Positions 51,575-61,052 of a stretch of DNA of 64,000 bases are shown in pieces. Below the pieces are notes generated by a model, which was not told where the DNA came from, searched no databases, and worked only from the letters and a program-made list of their open reading frames with translations. The DNA lies in assembly GCA_964345475.1 (NCBI GenBank), contig CAYFQW010000004.1:62001-126000 (forward strand). Reading direction: 5' to 3'. Positions within the stretch are counted from its first letter, which is position 1, and every line of letters begins with the position of its first letter. This DNA is from WRIS01 sp964345475. Its GTDB lineage: Bacteria; Actinomycetota; Coriobacteriia; Coriobacteriales; Eggerthellaceae. The position numbers and the translations under genes were made by a program.

Positions 51575-52786
51575 ATGGGCGTATTGAATAAAGGTTTTCA
51601 AGAGGTTGATCCAAGGGACTACGATGCCCTTATTGTTGGATGTGGGTTTGCAGGGAGCGTACTCGCCCGGGAATTAGCTGAAAGAAAAGATTATCGGGTC
51701 CTCATAATAGAGAAGCGTTCCCACATTGGAGGGAACATGTATGATAGTCTCGATGAATCCGGCATATTGGTTCATCGTTACGGTCCGCACATTTTCCACA
51801 CCAATAGCAAACGCGTATTCGATTATATCTTGCGGTTTACCGACTGGAGAGATTACGAGCACACAGTTCTAGCAGATGTGCACGGTACGTATCTTCCGGT
51901 GCCTTTCAATAAAAACTCCCTCGAGATCGTTTTCGGCAAAGAGAAAGCTGCGCCTTACATTGAAAGATTGATACATGCTTTTGGAGACGAGCAGAAGGTA
52001 AGGATCGCCCAACTTCGAAAAACAGAAGATCCTCAGCTAGCCGAGATAGCTGACTATGTATACAAAAATATTTTTCTATATTACACTCAGAAACAATGGG
52101 GCTTGAAACCCGAGGAGCTTGATCCAGGCGTAACTGGACGTGTCCCTGTTTTTATCTCACGTGACAATCGTTACTTCCAAGACCACTACCAGGGCATGCC
52201 GGCCAAGGGGTATCATGTTTTGTTCGAAAATATGCTAGAACATCCAAATATTGATATTTGTCTTTCTACCGAGGCTGAAAATATTTTGCAACTGCGCTTT
52301 GAAAGCGAGGAAGAAGGAGCTTCTTTATCGGGAATAAGGATTAAGGGACAACGTTTCGAAAAGCCCATTGTGTATACGGGCCCTCTTGACGAGCTTTTTC
52401 TCGCCCGCTTTGGCAGGTTGCCCTATCGCTCCTTGGACTTTTCATATGAAACTCATGAGCAAGAATATGTTCTGCCTTGTGCTACGGTTAATTATACAGT
52501 GAGTGAAGAATATACTCGAATTACTGAGTTTAAATACTTGACGGGCCAGACTGGTACAAAAACCACTATTATGAAAGAGTACCCGAAAAGCTATCTCAAT
52601 CCTAAAACCCAGATTCCATACTATGCCATTATCAGTGACGAGAATGACGCGCACTACAAAAAATACCGTAGGCTTGTCGATCCTTTGAATAATTTTTATC
52701 CTTTGGGTAGGCTGGCTGAATATCGATACTACAATATGGATGAAATAATAGAACAAGCTCTCCTGCTTGCTGATAAGCTATGCTAG
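51575..52786 (+). CDS. glf: UDP-galactopyranose mutase
   Basis: Flavoenzyme that turns UDP-galactopyranose into UDP-galactofuranose for surface glycans. The dinucleotide fold starts VGCGFAGSVLARELAERKD, followed by IEKRSHIGGNMYDS and VHRYGPHIFHTNSKRV. FLYYTQKQWGLKPEELDP and the C-terminal YYNMDE with its conserved tyrosines also match. The length is 403 residues. It is followed by a glycosyltransferase gene, its likely partner; no larger polysaccharide cluster is present. Confidence 0.94.
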   Translation: MGVLNKGFQEVDPRDYDALIVGCGFAGSVLARELAERKDYRVLIIEKRSHIGGNMYDSLDESGILVHRYGPHIFHTNSKRVFDYILRFTDWRDYEHTVLADVHGTYLPVPFNKNSLEIVFGKEKAAPYIERLIHAFGDEQKVRIAQLRKTEDPQLAEIADYVYKNIFLYYTQKQWGLKPEELDPGVTGRVPVFISRDNRYFQDHYQGMPAKGYHVLFENMLEHPNIDICLSTEAENILQLRFESEEEGASLSGIRIKGQRFEKPIVYTGPLDELFLARFGRLPYRSLDFSYETHEQEYVLPCATVNYTVSEEYTRITEFKYLTGQTGTKTTIMKEYPKSYLNPKTQIPYYAIISDENDAHYKKYRRLVDPLNNFYPLGRLAEYRYYNMDEIIEQALLLADKLC

Positions 52787-52827
52787 CAGTATCCCAGTTC
52801 GGAGGCTCATGGTTACAAGTTTAGAAA

Positions 52828-52840
52828 AGGAAGCCTTCCT
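52828..52840 (+). promoter_or_regulatory. Short hairpin covering a ribosome-binding site
   Basis: AGGAA (52828-52832), loop GCC, TTCCT (52836-52840) lie directly before the glycosyltransferase ATG. The left arm is the Shine-Dalgarno sequence, so the hairpin would hide it from the ribosome. The stem is only five base pairs. Confidence 0.4.
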
Positions 52841-53863
52841 ATGAGAACAGTTTCGTTTGTTGTTCCTTGCTACAACTCAGCTGAATATATGGATACCTGT
52901 ATCGACTCCTTGCTCCTGTGTGGAAAAGATATCGAAATTATTATTGTCGATGACGGTTCGACAAAGGACAATACTAAGGAAAAAGCCCTTGAATGGCAGA
53001 GCCGATATCCCAATGTTATCCGTGCGCATATCAAGGAGAATGGAGGGCACGGCTCGGCCGTAAACGCTGGTCTTGAGCTAGCCGATGCCCTTTATTTCAA
53101 AGTGGTCGATTCTGACGACTGGCTTGATGCTTCTGCCATGCAGGAAGTGATGGGCTATCTTCGCGCACAACTTGATCGTACTTCTCCAACGGATATGGTC
53201 ATTGGAAACTATGTCTATGAGAAAAAACATGAAAATAAACAGACTGTTATGAAATACGAGAATGTGTTTCCCGAGCATCGCGAGATATCCTGGGACGAAA
53301 TTGGCCGGTTTAAAATAAGCCAATACCTTCTCATGCACTCGGTTATTTATCGGACCGACCTTTTAAGGGATATTCACCTACAGCTTCCCGAGCATTGTTT
53401 TTATGTCGACAATATTTTCGTATATGTTCCACTGCCAAATGTTAGAACAATGTATTATATAAACGCTGATATGTATCGTTATTTCATTGGCCGTGAAGAC
53501 CAGAGTGTCAATGAAAAGATAATGCTCTCCCGCATTGATCAGCAGCTGCGTATCACAAGGATCATGATAGATTCTGTGAATCTATATAAAGAGGTTTCTT
53601 GCAAAAAGTTAATTTCCTATATGGAAAATTACGTATCTATGATGATGTGTATTTCTTCCATATTTCTGCGCATGGAAAAGAGTGCAGAAAACGAAACGAA
53701 GCGGTTTGAGCTCTGGAATTATCTTCGGGAGAAGAATGAGATGCTTTATCGTCGGGTGAGATACAATATCCTTAACGTTGGAACAAACTTGCCAACTGCT
53801 GCCGGACGTGCATTCGGTCTGTTTTGCTACCATATCGCACAAAAGATATTTCGCTTCAATTGA
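52841..53863 (+). CDS. Family 2 glycosyltransferase
   Basis: A GT-A glycosyltransferase of 340 residues. The N-terminal half has SFVVPCYNSAEYMDTCIDSL, IIIVDDGSTKDNT, NGGHGSAVNAGLELA and the metal-binding FKVVDSDDWLDA. The C-terminal half is helical and has no clear membrane helix apart from a weakly hydrophobic end. It lies 54 bases after glf, so it may transfer galactofuranose or act on the same surface glycan. The substrate cannot be named from sequence. Confidence 0.88.
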   Translation: MRTVSFVVPCYNSAEYMDTCIDSLLLCGKDIEIIIVDDGSTKDNTKEKALEWQSRYPNVIRAHIKENGGHGSAVNAGLELADALYFKVVDSDDWLDASAMQEVMGYLRAQLDRTSPTDMVIGNYVYEKKHENKQTVMKYENVFPEHREISWDEIGRFKISQYLLMHSVIYRTDLLRDIHLQLPEHCFYVDNIFVYVPLPNVRTMYYINADMYRYFIGREDQSVNEKIMLSRIDQQLRITRIMIDSVNLYKEVSCKKLISYMENYVSMMMCISSIFLRMEKSAENETKRFELWNYLREKNEMLYRRVRYNILNVGTNLPTAAGRAFGLFCYHIAQKIFRFN

Positions 53864-53883
53864 CCTCGACATCAACGTAATGT

Positions 53884-55161
53884 CTACTGATAGTAATTCA
53901 AATTCTTTGAACCAGTTTCAGTGATTTTTTTCTCAGTTAATATATCACTTCCAAATTGTAGCGATTTTTCACCAAACTTATCTTTAATTTTATCACTCGT
54001 TTCTAAGAGGCTGGTTCGGGCGGAGGCATCTTCCAGCAGCTCGGCTTCGGGGAGCTGAGCTGACTCTTCATCCTCAAGATCGAAGAGGCGGTATTGCTGT
54101 GCATCTTCTTGTTCAAAGCCGCTTACAGCAACCCCCAAGAGCCTGACTGGCACTCCGGGCCTCCAAAGCTTATCTAAAAGAGTAAACAAGTAGGGAAGTA
54201 GGGACAAATCATCAGCGCTTGAAACGGGAAGACGTTTTTGTGCTTGGCGTATAGACCTGTCATCGTATCTGATTTTAAGGCTGAGTGTTCTGCCTTTCAA
54301 ATTTTTTGATCTCAGTCTTCTTCCAACTTTGCCCGCGATAGAACGGAGGGCTGAATGAACCTCTTCTTCGGTAGTTAAATCATGTGAAAAACTTAGCTCA
54401 TTCGACACGGATTTCACGTCATCGTCTTCTTCTACAGGAGAGTCGTCGCCTCCGTTTGCCCTGGTATGCATCGTGGCTCCATTTTTCCCGAAAAGCTTGA
54501 TAAGGCGATCGCGATCCATGTCAGCTAGCTGACCTAAGGTTTCAATTCCCAGTTGATGAAGGGTCTTCTCGCTTGCAGCCCCGATGCCACTTAGTGCCCG
54601 GATGGGAAGCGGTGATAAAAACGATCGTTCACGACCTGGGTATACCACGGTTAGACCTCGAGGTTTTTCAATTTCAGATGCAATTTTAGCAACTGTTTTT
54701 GATGTTCCGATCCCAATTGATGCGCTAATTCCAAGTAGGTTTATCTTTTCGAGTACACGATGGGCTATTTCGAGAGGGTGTTCGGTGTTGTGCTCGGTAG
54801 GGCTTATATCTACAAAAGCCTCATCAATGCTGACCTGCTGCACAAAGGGTGTTTCCTCGTGAAGAATTTCCATAACAAGGTCCGACAGTTCACGATACCG
54901 TGCGTAATTCCCCGTTGTCCATACCGCTTCAGGACAAAGCCGGTGTGCTGTACTGGAGGGCATCGCAGAGTGCACGCCATATTCTCTCGCCTCGTAAGAA
55001 GCTGCAGCAACGACACCACGCCTGTCTGGCGAGCCACCCACAATAACGGCTCGTCCTCGCCAACCGGGATGATCCAGCTGTTCTACGGAGGCAAAAAAGG
55101 CATCGAGGTCTACCAGCATTATTGCCGGACCATTCCAAGGAATGTTGTCGAGAGTGTGCAT
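53884..55161 (-). CDS. dinB: DNA polymerase IV
   Basis: Y-family error-prone polymerase for lesion bypass. Catalytic motifs are MLVDLDAFFASVEQ (near residue 14) and VSIDEAFVDISP; LGISASIGIGTSKTVAKIAS and the helix-hairpin-helix ALSGIGAASEKTLHQLGI also match. The C-terminal tail of about 60 residues is acidic and has no obvious beta-clamp motif that I can place with confidence. The ribosome site is weak (TAAGA). I see no LexA box in the 200 bases upstream. Confidence 0.94.
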   Translation of the reverse strand: MHTLDNIPWNGPAIMLVDLDAFFASVEQLDHPGWRGRAVIVGGSPDRRGVVAAASYEAREYGVHSAMPSSTAHRLCPEAVWTTGNYARYRELSDLVMEILHEETPFVQQVSIDEAFVDISPTEHNTEHPLEIAHRVLEKINLLGISASIGIGTSKTVAKIASEIEKPRGLTVVYPGRERSFLSPLPIRALSGIGAASEKTLHQLGIETLGQLADMDRDRLIKLFGKNGATMHTRANGGDDSPVEEDDDVKSVSNELSFSHDLTTEEEVHSALRSIAGKVGRRLRSKNLKGRTLSLKIRYDDRSIRQAQKRLPVSSADDLSLLPYLFTLLDKLWRPGVPVRLLGVAVSGFEQEDAQQYRLFDLEDEESAQLPEAELLEDASARTSLLETSDKIKDKFGEKSLQFGSDILTEKKITETGSKNLNYYQ

Positions 55162-55362
55162 ATCTTAAAATATAAGCTTTCTGTTAATACACAGTGCAAT
55201 GATCACGTTCAGTCATTACTATTTTCTAAATAAGTCTACCATGCTCAAGCACTGATAGCTCGATGTATGATAGGATACCTTCCCACGGCTTTTTCGGAAC
55301 TGGGGCATCCGAATACGTATAAAATAAAAAATCTTTGGTTAATTTGAGAAAGGGCGAAAATA

Positions 55363-56499
55363 ATGTCTTCCATATTTGGCTTCGATTCGCCTTCAATCCT
55401 ACGCGACACTACGTTAATCTTGCCCGATCAGCCATTGTATCCTCCTTACCAATTACGCTCAGAAATGAATTGGCTTGACTTTTCGACAACCTCAAATCCC
55501 TTAGGCACCCCTCAATCATTTCTCTCGGCGATGCACACATCCTTGGTTGATGGTGAGCTTACATATGAGCCCGATCGGGATGCCCGGGCTTTAAAGGCTG
55601 TACTCGCAGCTCGGTATTCATTGCCGTCGAAATCATTTCTTTGCGGCTCAGCAGTCAGTTCGATGATCCAGGCTGCTGCGCAAACATACCAGCCATGTAT
55701 CGTGGGTGTATCTGTGCCTTCCCCGGTCGAGTATTCGCTGGCTGTTTCAAATGCTGGACATGAGGTCATGGAGCTTTCGAGCTCACACACCTTCGTAGTT
55801 CCCGAGGCTAGCGTAGCGCATAAAAACGGTTTAGAATTCGATGCTGCGGTACTAGCAAACCCATCATATCCTACGAGTAGGCTTCTTCCGAAATCTACGC
55901 TGCTCGACTACTTGAAGAACTGCAAGTGGGTGATTGTCGACGAAAGCCTCATCAATTTAACTTTCGGCGGTGAGAGTATGGTGGAAATGACCCGCGACTA
56001 TCGTAACCTTATCGTTGTTCGATCATTATCAAGCTTTTATGCAATTCCTGGAACTCCAATAAGCTTTTGTGTTGCACATCCAGAAACTATTAAGCAGATA
56101 GAGTGTTTTTATGATAGTTCAGGCGTATCTATGTTTGCGGAGGTTCTTGCTGCTGCAATACAGGACGAAGAGGGGTTCATAGAGGAAACGCATGAACTTC
56201 TTGATTCTGAGATACCCTGGATGCAGTGCATGCTTAACCTTATACCCGGTATCAAGATATTCCCTGCAGAAGCAAATTTTGTAATGTGCTCTTTCGATGC
56301 GAAACCCCCACTCGAGCTCGGGGTAGACAACGCTACAGAGCTGGTATTTAGATTACAGCTCGCCGGTTACCTTGTTAAAAAACTTGACGGGATACCTGGT
56401 ATTCTGAGCGATTCATATTTTTGCGTCGCTGTAAAAAAACGAGAAGAAAACGAAAAACTTCTCAGTGTCATGAAAAGAATAATTCTCGCTCAGGATTAA
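55363..56499 (+). CDS. Aminotransferase-fold protein lacking the PLP lysine
   Basis: A 378-residue protein with the fold type I aminotransferase pattern of the HisC/CobD group (LDFSTTSNPLGTPQSF, LANPSYPTSRLLP, WVIVDESLINLTF). The cofactor lysine is missing: the family has RSL/F-[ST]-K-[AF]-F-x-[LI]-x-G-x-R, whereas this protein reads VVRSLSSFYAIPGTPISF, so Ser224 stands at the lysine place and Pro232 at the phosphate-binding arginine. Asn166 and Asp193, also cofactor contacts, are kept. It therefore probably is not an active PLP enzyme. The frame is intact over its full length, which argues for a kept function rather than decay. It lies divergent from dinB and convergent with degV. Confidence 0.8.
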   Translation: MSSIFGFDSPSILRDTTLILPDQPLYPPYQLRSEMNWLDFSTTSNPLGTPQSFLSAMHTSLVDGELTYEPDRDARALKAVLAARYSLPSKSFLCGSAVSSMIQAAAQTYQPCIVGVSVPSPVEYSLAVSNAGHEVMELSSSHTFVVPEASVAHKNGLEFDAAVLANPSYPTSRLLPKSTLLDYLKNCKWVIVDESLINLTFGGESMVEMTRDYRNLIVVRSLSSFYAIPGTPISFCVAHPETIKQIECFYDSSGVSMFAEVLAAAIQDEEGFIEETHELLDSEIPWMQCMLNLIPGIKIFPAEANFVMCSFDAKPPLELGVDNATELVFRLQLAGYLVKKLDGIPGILSDSYFCVAVKKREENEKLLSVMKRIILAQD

Positions 56500-56518
56500 T
56501 ACCTAGCGAGAATTATTC
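56477..56518. terminator. Perfect 14-base-pair inverted repeat between convergent genes
   Basis: GAATAATTCTCGCT (56477-56490) is exactly complementary to AGCGAGAATTATTC (56505-56518), with a 14-base loop that contains the stop of the aminotransferase-fold gene. The symmetric, AT-rich arms would work on both strands, and it lies between convergent ends. A T-run is lacking, so termination is likely but not certain. Confidence 0.6.
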
Positions 56519-56548
56519 GTATGGCCGCAGGTGAGCGGCTTGTGGAGT

Positions 56549-57421
56549 TTAACGGGAATGTGCTAAGAAAAACAACGCTAAGGTGCCAGGGCCTGAATGC
56601 GCGCCGATAACAGGGTCTACATAGTTAATCACAATCTCAGTGACACCAAATAAGTCACGAATTTCTTGAGCTATGTATTCTGCGTCCTCGAGGCAGTCGC
56701 CATGAGTGATAAAGATTGTCTGTTCAGATATTGGCTCGATAGCACTCTCTTTCATATGATCAACCAATGCGTTTAGGCTTTTTTTACGGCCACGTACTTT
56801 TTCGAGAGGTATAAGATGGCCTTCATTGTCGACATGCATAACCGGCTTTATATTAAGCATGGTACCTGCCCAAGCACTTGTTTTTGAAACTCGACCGCCT
56901 CGGAAGAGAAACATAAGATCATCGACCGTAAACCAGTGTGCAAGTTTCAGTTTATTATCCTCAACCCAAGAGGCGACATCCTCAATGCTCGCGCCTTCCC
57001 GTGCTTTCTTTACAGCGTAATACACTAAAAGACCCTGTCCTCCTGAGGCTGCCAGTGTATCAACAGTAATAATTTTTCTCTCGGGAAACTCTTTTCTTAA
57101 GGGTTTTGCAAGGGTCTCTACCGCTTCGTATGTTCCTGATAGACCGCTTGAAAAACCAATATAAAGTATATCTTTTCCGGACTGAAGCAAGCTGCGAAAA
57201 AGAGTTTTCGACTCTCCGAGATTCGGCAAAGATGTGCTAATAGATTTTCCTTCGCGCATCATTGTGTAAAAAGTTTTTAAATCCGTAACCTGCCCTTTTA
57301 AGTAGCTATGATACTCCTTTTCGTCAATAAGAAAAGTTAAAGGAAGTATGTGTAGACCAGCCGAATCTATATACTCTTCATGCAAGTTGCTGCTTGAGTC
57401 AGTAACAATTTCGAAATTCAT
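56549..57421 (-). CDS. DegV family fatty-acid-binding protein
   Basis: DegV/FakB proteins bind a fatty acid for phosphorylation by the kinase FakA. The 290 residues start FEIVTDSSSNLHEEYIDSAG; the fatty-acid pocket has KSISTSLPNLGE, and GFSSGLSGTYEAVETLAKPL and FRGGRVSKTSAWAGTMLNIK are family signatures. The ATG has GGAGG close ahead (on the minus strand). No fakA is in the window. The ligand is inferred from the family. Confidence 0.92.
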   Translation of the reverse strand: MNFEIVTDSSSNLHEEYIDSAGLHILPLTFLIDEKEYHSYLKGQVTDLKTFYTMMREGKSISTSLPNLGESKTLFRSLLQSGKDILYIGFSSGLSGTYEAVETLAKPLRKEFPERKIITVDTLAASGGQGLLVYYAVKKAREGASIEDVASWVEDNKLKLAHWFTVDDLMFLFRGGRVSKTSAWAGTMLNIKPVMHVDNEGHLIPLEKVRGRKKSLNALVDHMKESAIEPISEQTIFITHGDCLEDAEYIAQEIRDLFGVTEIVINYVDPVIGAHSGPGTLALFFLAHSR

Positions 57422-57685
57422 AAGGCCTCCAATAAATCATTGACATGTAGCTCATGCTAGTATACACAGAAATCTGATTTATGGGCTAGCGTATCTCCCA
57501 AACAGAGAACTAAAATGTAGGTGGAGCACTGCATTCAACCAGATGGAGAAAGATTGCATATAAGTCTTCAAATGCTTTTATTTTGATTCAGCCAGGTATC
57601 TCTGAGCAGAGCCTAAACTCAGCTATAATGTATTTTCCTATTACTTAAGCTCTTGCATTGTTGGCAAGGAAGGTGTTGAATCCAG

Positions 57686-60523
57686 GTGGGCAAAAGTTAT
57701 AAAGAAACCATGAATTTACCTCTTACAGAGTTTGCTATGAGGGCGAGGTTGCCAGAAAACGAACCGAAGCGCCTTGAAAAATGGGAATCAGAGCAGATTT
57801 ACTGGAAGGTGCTTGAGAAGAACAAAAACGGTACGCCATTTGTGCTTCATGATGGACCTCCTTATGCGAATGGTCCTATTCATATAGGACACGCTTTCAA
57901 TAAAATACTCAAGGACTTTGTTGTAAAGAGTCATGCCCAGCGTGGATATTACACCCCATATGTTCCTGGATGGGATTGCCATGGGCAACCAATTGAGCAC
58001 ATGGTGGAATTGACTCTTGGGCCTGACAAAATGGCAAAAATCAACCAGCCTACACTTCGTCGTCTCTGCAGGGAGTGGGCTGAAAAATACGTTGACATTC
58101 AACGTGAGGGCTTTAAACGTTTGGGCGTTAATGCTGACTGGGATCATCCCTATCTTACGTACCTACCTGAGTATGAATCGGGAAATGTAGAAATTTTCAA
58201 AAAGATGTATCTGGGGGGAGCAATCTATAGGGGGAGAAAGCCGATTCACTGGTGCATGAGCTGTCAAACGGCTTTGGCAGAGGCTGAGATTGAATACGCT
58301 GATGACGAGGGAGATTCTATCTACGTCAAGTTTAAGCTTACGGAGAGTCCTGCTGCTTTTGCGGGTGCCCACAAGCCAGTGCACCTCCTTATCTGGACAA
58401 CAACCCCGTGGACGCTTCCTGCGAACGTGGCAGCCGCCTTGTCTCCCGATGCCGAGTATGTCGCTGTTGAGACGGATCGTGAACTCCTTATCTTAGCCGA
58501 ATCTCTTTTGGAGTCAGTGTCATCTGTAGCAGGCTGGAAAGAAGTAAGGCTTTATAAAAATGAAAAGGGCGAGCCTGTTAAGGTTAAAGGTTCCGATTTA
58601 GAAGGCATGGAATATCTTCATCCTATCTTTGGGGAAAAAAAATTGGGCCTTGTCGTAACGGCCGACTATGTCGAACTTTCTGTTGGTACAGGCGCGGTTC
58701 ATACTGCGCCAGGCCATGGCGAGGATGACTTTTTACTTGGTCAGAAAAAAGGGCTTCCAACTTTGATGCCCGTGAATGACCAAGGCGTGTTTGATGAAGG
58801 AGGAGGACCTTTTGCCTCACTGAATGTTTGGGACGCTAACCCACAAATTATCGAGTGGTTAAAAGAAGAAGGGTCCCTTCTTGCTGTTCAGACTATTACT
58901 CACAGCTATCCCCATTGTTGGAGGTGTCATGAGCCAGTTATCTTTCGAGCAACAGACCAATGGTTTGTTTCGATGGACAAAACCGGTCTCCGCGAAAAAA
59001 CACTGAAGTCTATCAGGGACGAAGTTCAGTGGATTCCCGAATGGGCAGTTAATCGTATTGGCTCGATGGTCGCCGACCGTCCCGATTGGTGTATATCGAG
59101 ACAACGTTCCTGGGGGGTTCCTATTCCTGTTTTCACCTGTGCTCATTGCGGGGAAACGGTAGCTACTGAAGAGAGCTTTGATGCTGTAATAGATTTATTT
59201 CGCTCGGAAGGAGCTGATGCTTGGTTTACAAAAAAGCCTGAAGAGTATTTGCCAGAGGGTATTTGTTGTTCGCAGTGCAAAAGCACTGACCTTATTCCTG
59301 AACGCGATATCTTGGATGTGTGGTGGGAGAGCGGTGTGAGCCACACAAGCGTGTTGAAATATAGAGAGGCTGAAGGGCTGCGGTACCCTGCAGACATGTA
59401 CCTCGAGGGCTCCGATCAACACCGAGGATGGTTCCAATCATCTATTCTTACGAGCGTCGGGGCATACGGAATGGCTCCGTACAAGTCTGTTATGCACTGT
59501 GGATTTACCATGGATGCCGAAGGTAAGAAGATGTCAAAATCTGCAGGCAACGGCATAGATCCCGCCGATGTTATGAAGACGTACGGAGCTGATGTATTAC
59601 GCCTCTGGGTATCGAGCGTAGACTATTCACAGGACGTAAATATTGGAGAAGAAATTCTTCAAAGGGTCAGTGACGCATACCGCCGCATTCGCAACAGTTT
59701 CCGTTTTCTTCTTGGGAACCTGTATGATTTTGATTATCAAAAAGACGGTATCTCCGACTGGGACAGCTTGTATCCTATTGACCAGTGGGCTATGTTGCGA
59801 ACCCGAGAGCTTTTGCATGAGGTTGAAAAGTCATACGAAGCCTATCAATACCATATGGTGTATCGAAATGTGTACGAATTTATCAACAATGATCTTTCTG
59901 CAATCTACATGGACATATGCAAAGACAGACTTTACTCGGAGGCGCCTAATTCTCCCGCTCGTCGAAGTGCTCAAACAGTTCTGTTCAACATCCTTGAGGT
60001 GCTTGTACGTGTGATGGCGCCGATTTTATCATTTACTACAGATGAGGTATGGGGGTATTACACCGAGGGTATACGTTCGAAAGATGGCCATGCTGAAAAT
60101 GTCCAGCTTGCTGGGTGGCCTGAAGATGGAGACTTCACACCGCCCCTTCCGCATGACGGCACTGAGCAGCTTAAATCTTTCAATACACTTCTTGAAATTC
60201 GTGAAGCGGTTACTAAAGCGCTTGAAGACGCGCGAGGAGACAAACTTATTGGTAAAAGCCAAGAGGCCGTTGTTAAGATAATTGTGCCGAACGAAATGTA
60301 TGGAGTAGTGAAGTCTTATAGCCCTGCAGTTTTGGAAGAACTTTTTATAGTCGGAGAAGTCATATACGAAGAGGGGGAAGACCTTGCTATAGAAATAACA
60401 GCATCTAAGAAGGAGAAGTGCCCTCGATGCTGGAATTATCGCGAAATCGGGGTAAACCTTAGGCACCCGGAGGTCTGTGAGCGCTGCGCTGCTGTCCTTG
60501 ATGAGTTAGAGATTGTGAAATAG
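57686..60523 (+). CDS. ileS: Isoleucyl-tRNA synthetase
   Basis: Charges tRNA-Ile. The class I HIGH motif is seen as PIHIGHAFN (near residue 68) and KMSKS in KKMSKSAGNGID. The editing domain (TTPWTLPANVA) lies between. A zinc-binding C-terminus is kept (CPRCWNYREIG and CERC). The length is 945 residues. The GTG start fits the family N-terminus (YKETMNLP). A TATAAT hexamer at 57624-57629 may be its -10. I looked for a T-box leader in the 264-base gap and saw no typical antiterminator sequence. The stop overlaps the lspA GTG. Confidence 0.96.
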   Translation: MGKSYKETMNLPLTEFAMRARLPENEPKRLEKWESEQIYWKVLEKNKNGTPFVLHDGPPYANGPIHIGHAFNKILKDFVVKSHAQRGYYTPYVPGWDCHGQPIEHMVELTLGPDKMAKINQPTLRRLCREWAEKYVDIQREGFKRLGVNADWDHPYLTYLPEYESGNVEIFKKMYLGGAIYRGRKPIHWCMSCQTALAEAEIEYADDEGDSIYVKFKLTESPAAFAGAHKPVHLLIWTTTPWTLPANVAAALSPDAEYVAVETDRELLILAESLLESVSSVAGWKEVRLYKNEKGEPVKVKGSDLEGMEYLHPIFGEKKLGLVVTADYVELSVGTGAVHTAPGHGEDDFLLGQKKGLPTLMPVNDQGVFDEGGGPFASLNVWDANPQIIEWLKEEGSLLAVQTITHSYPHCWRCHEPVIFRATDQWFVSMDKTGLREKTLKSIRDEVQWIPEWAVNRIGSMVADRPDWCISRQRSWGVPIPVFTCAHCGETVATEESFDAVIDLFRSEGADAWFTKKPEEYLPEGICCSQCKSTDLIPERDILDVWWESGVSHTSVLKYREAEGLRYPADMYLEGSDQHRGWFQSSILTSVGAYGMAPYKSVMHCGFTMDAEGKKMSKSAGNGIDPADVMKTYGADVLRLWVSSVDYSQDVNIGEEILQRVSDAYRRIRNSFRFLLGNLYDFDYQKDGISDWDSLYPIDQWAMLRTRELLHEVEKSYEAYQYHMVYRNVYEFINNDLSAIYMDICKDRLYSEAPNSPARRSAQTVLFNILEVLVRVMAPILSFTTDEVWGYYTEGIRSKDGHAENVQLAGWPEDGDFTPPLPHDGTEQLKSFNTLLEIREAVTKALEDARGDKLIGKSQEAVVKIIVPNEMYGVVKSYSPAVLEELFIVGEVIYEEGEDLAIEITASKKEKCPRCWNYREIGVNLRHPEVCERCAAVLDELEIVK

Positions 60524-61047
60524 TGATCGAATCTGAACAAAAAATATCTAAGCGAACACGAAACACTGTCTTCTTTATTCCTCTCGTTGCTTTCTGGCTT
60601 GGTTTAGATATCGCAACCAAGAGGTTCTTCAACACTCATTTTTCTGTGGGTGAAGAAACGGGAGACTTATTCGCTGGCTTATTTCATATACGCTTGGTCC
60701 ACAATACGGGCGCCGCTTGGGGCATGTTTAGTGAGTCAACAAAAATGCTTGCGATCGTATCGATATGCATCAGCGTTTTGATCCTGCTTGTATTTTTCTC
60801 GATCTCTAAGCGGGCGACTCTCGTGGAAGTTCTGGGACTTGGCCTTATCTTAGCGGGGGGCATTGGAAACGGTATCGACCGTCTTGCTCTTGGCTATGTT
60901 ATAGATTTCATCGAGTTTTCGTTCATTGATTTCCCTGTGTTCAATATTGCAGACATAGGTGTCACCTGTGGGTTCTTGATAGTATTGTTCACTATATTCT
61001 TTAACTGGCGTAAAGAAGACTCGAAAAATAAATACGCGAAGGAATAG
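60523..61047 (+). CDS. lspA: Lipoprotein signal peptidase
   Basis: Aspartic membrane protease that cuts signal peptides of prolipoproteins. Four membrane helices are visible in 174 residues. The catalytic aspartates are in GNGIDRLALGYVIDFIEF and FNIADIGVTCGF, and LVHNTGAAWGMFSE is also a signature. The GTG start shares a base with the ileS TAG. An ileS-lspA-rluD order is widespread. Confidence 0.95.
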   Translation: MIESEQKISKRTRNTVFFIPLVAFWLGLDIATKRFFNTHFSVGEETGDLFAGLFHIRLVHNTGAAWGMFSESTKMLAIVSICISVLILLVFFSISKRATLVEVLGLGLILAGGIGNGIDRLALGYVIDFIEFSFIDFPVFNIADIGVTCGFLIVLFTIFFNWRKEDSKNKYAKE

Positions 61048-61052
61048 GATCC

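Noticed and set aside
55162..55362. LexA box upstream of dinB
   Set aside because: I looked for GAAC-N4-GTTC in both directions in this gap and found no match.
57422..57685. T-box riboswitch before ileS
   Set aside because: Actinobacterial ileS genes often have one, but no T-box consensus or clear specifier stem was found in this gap.
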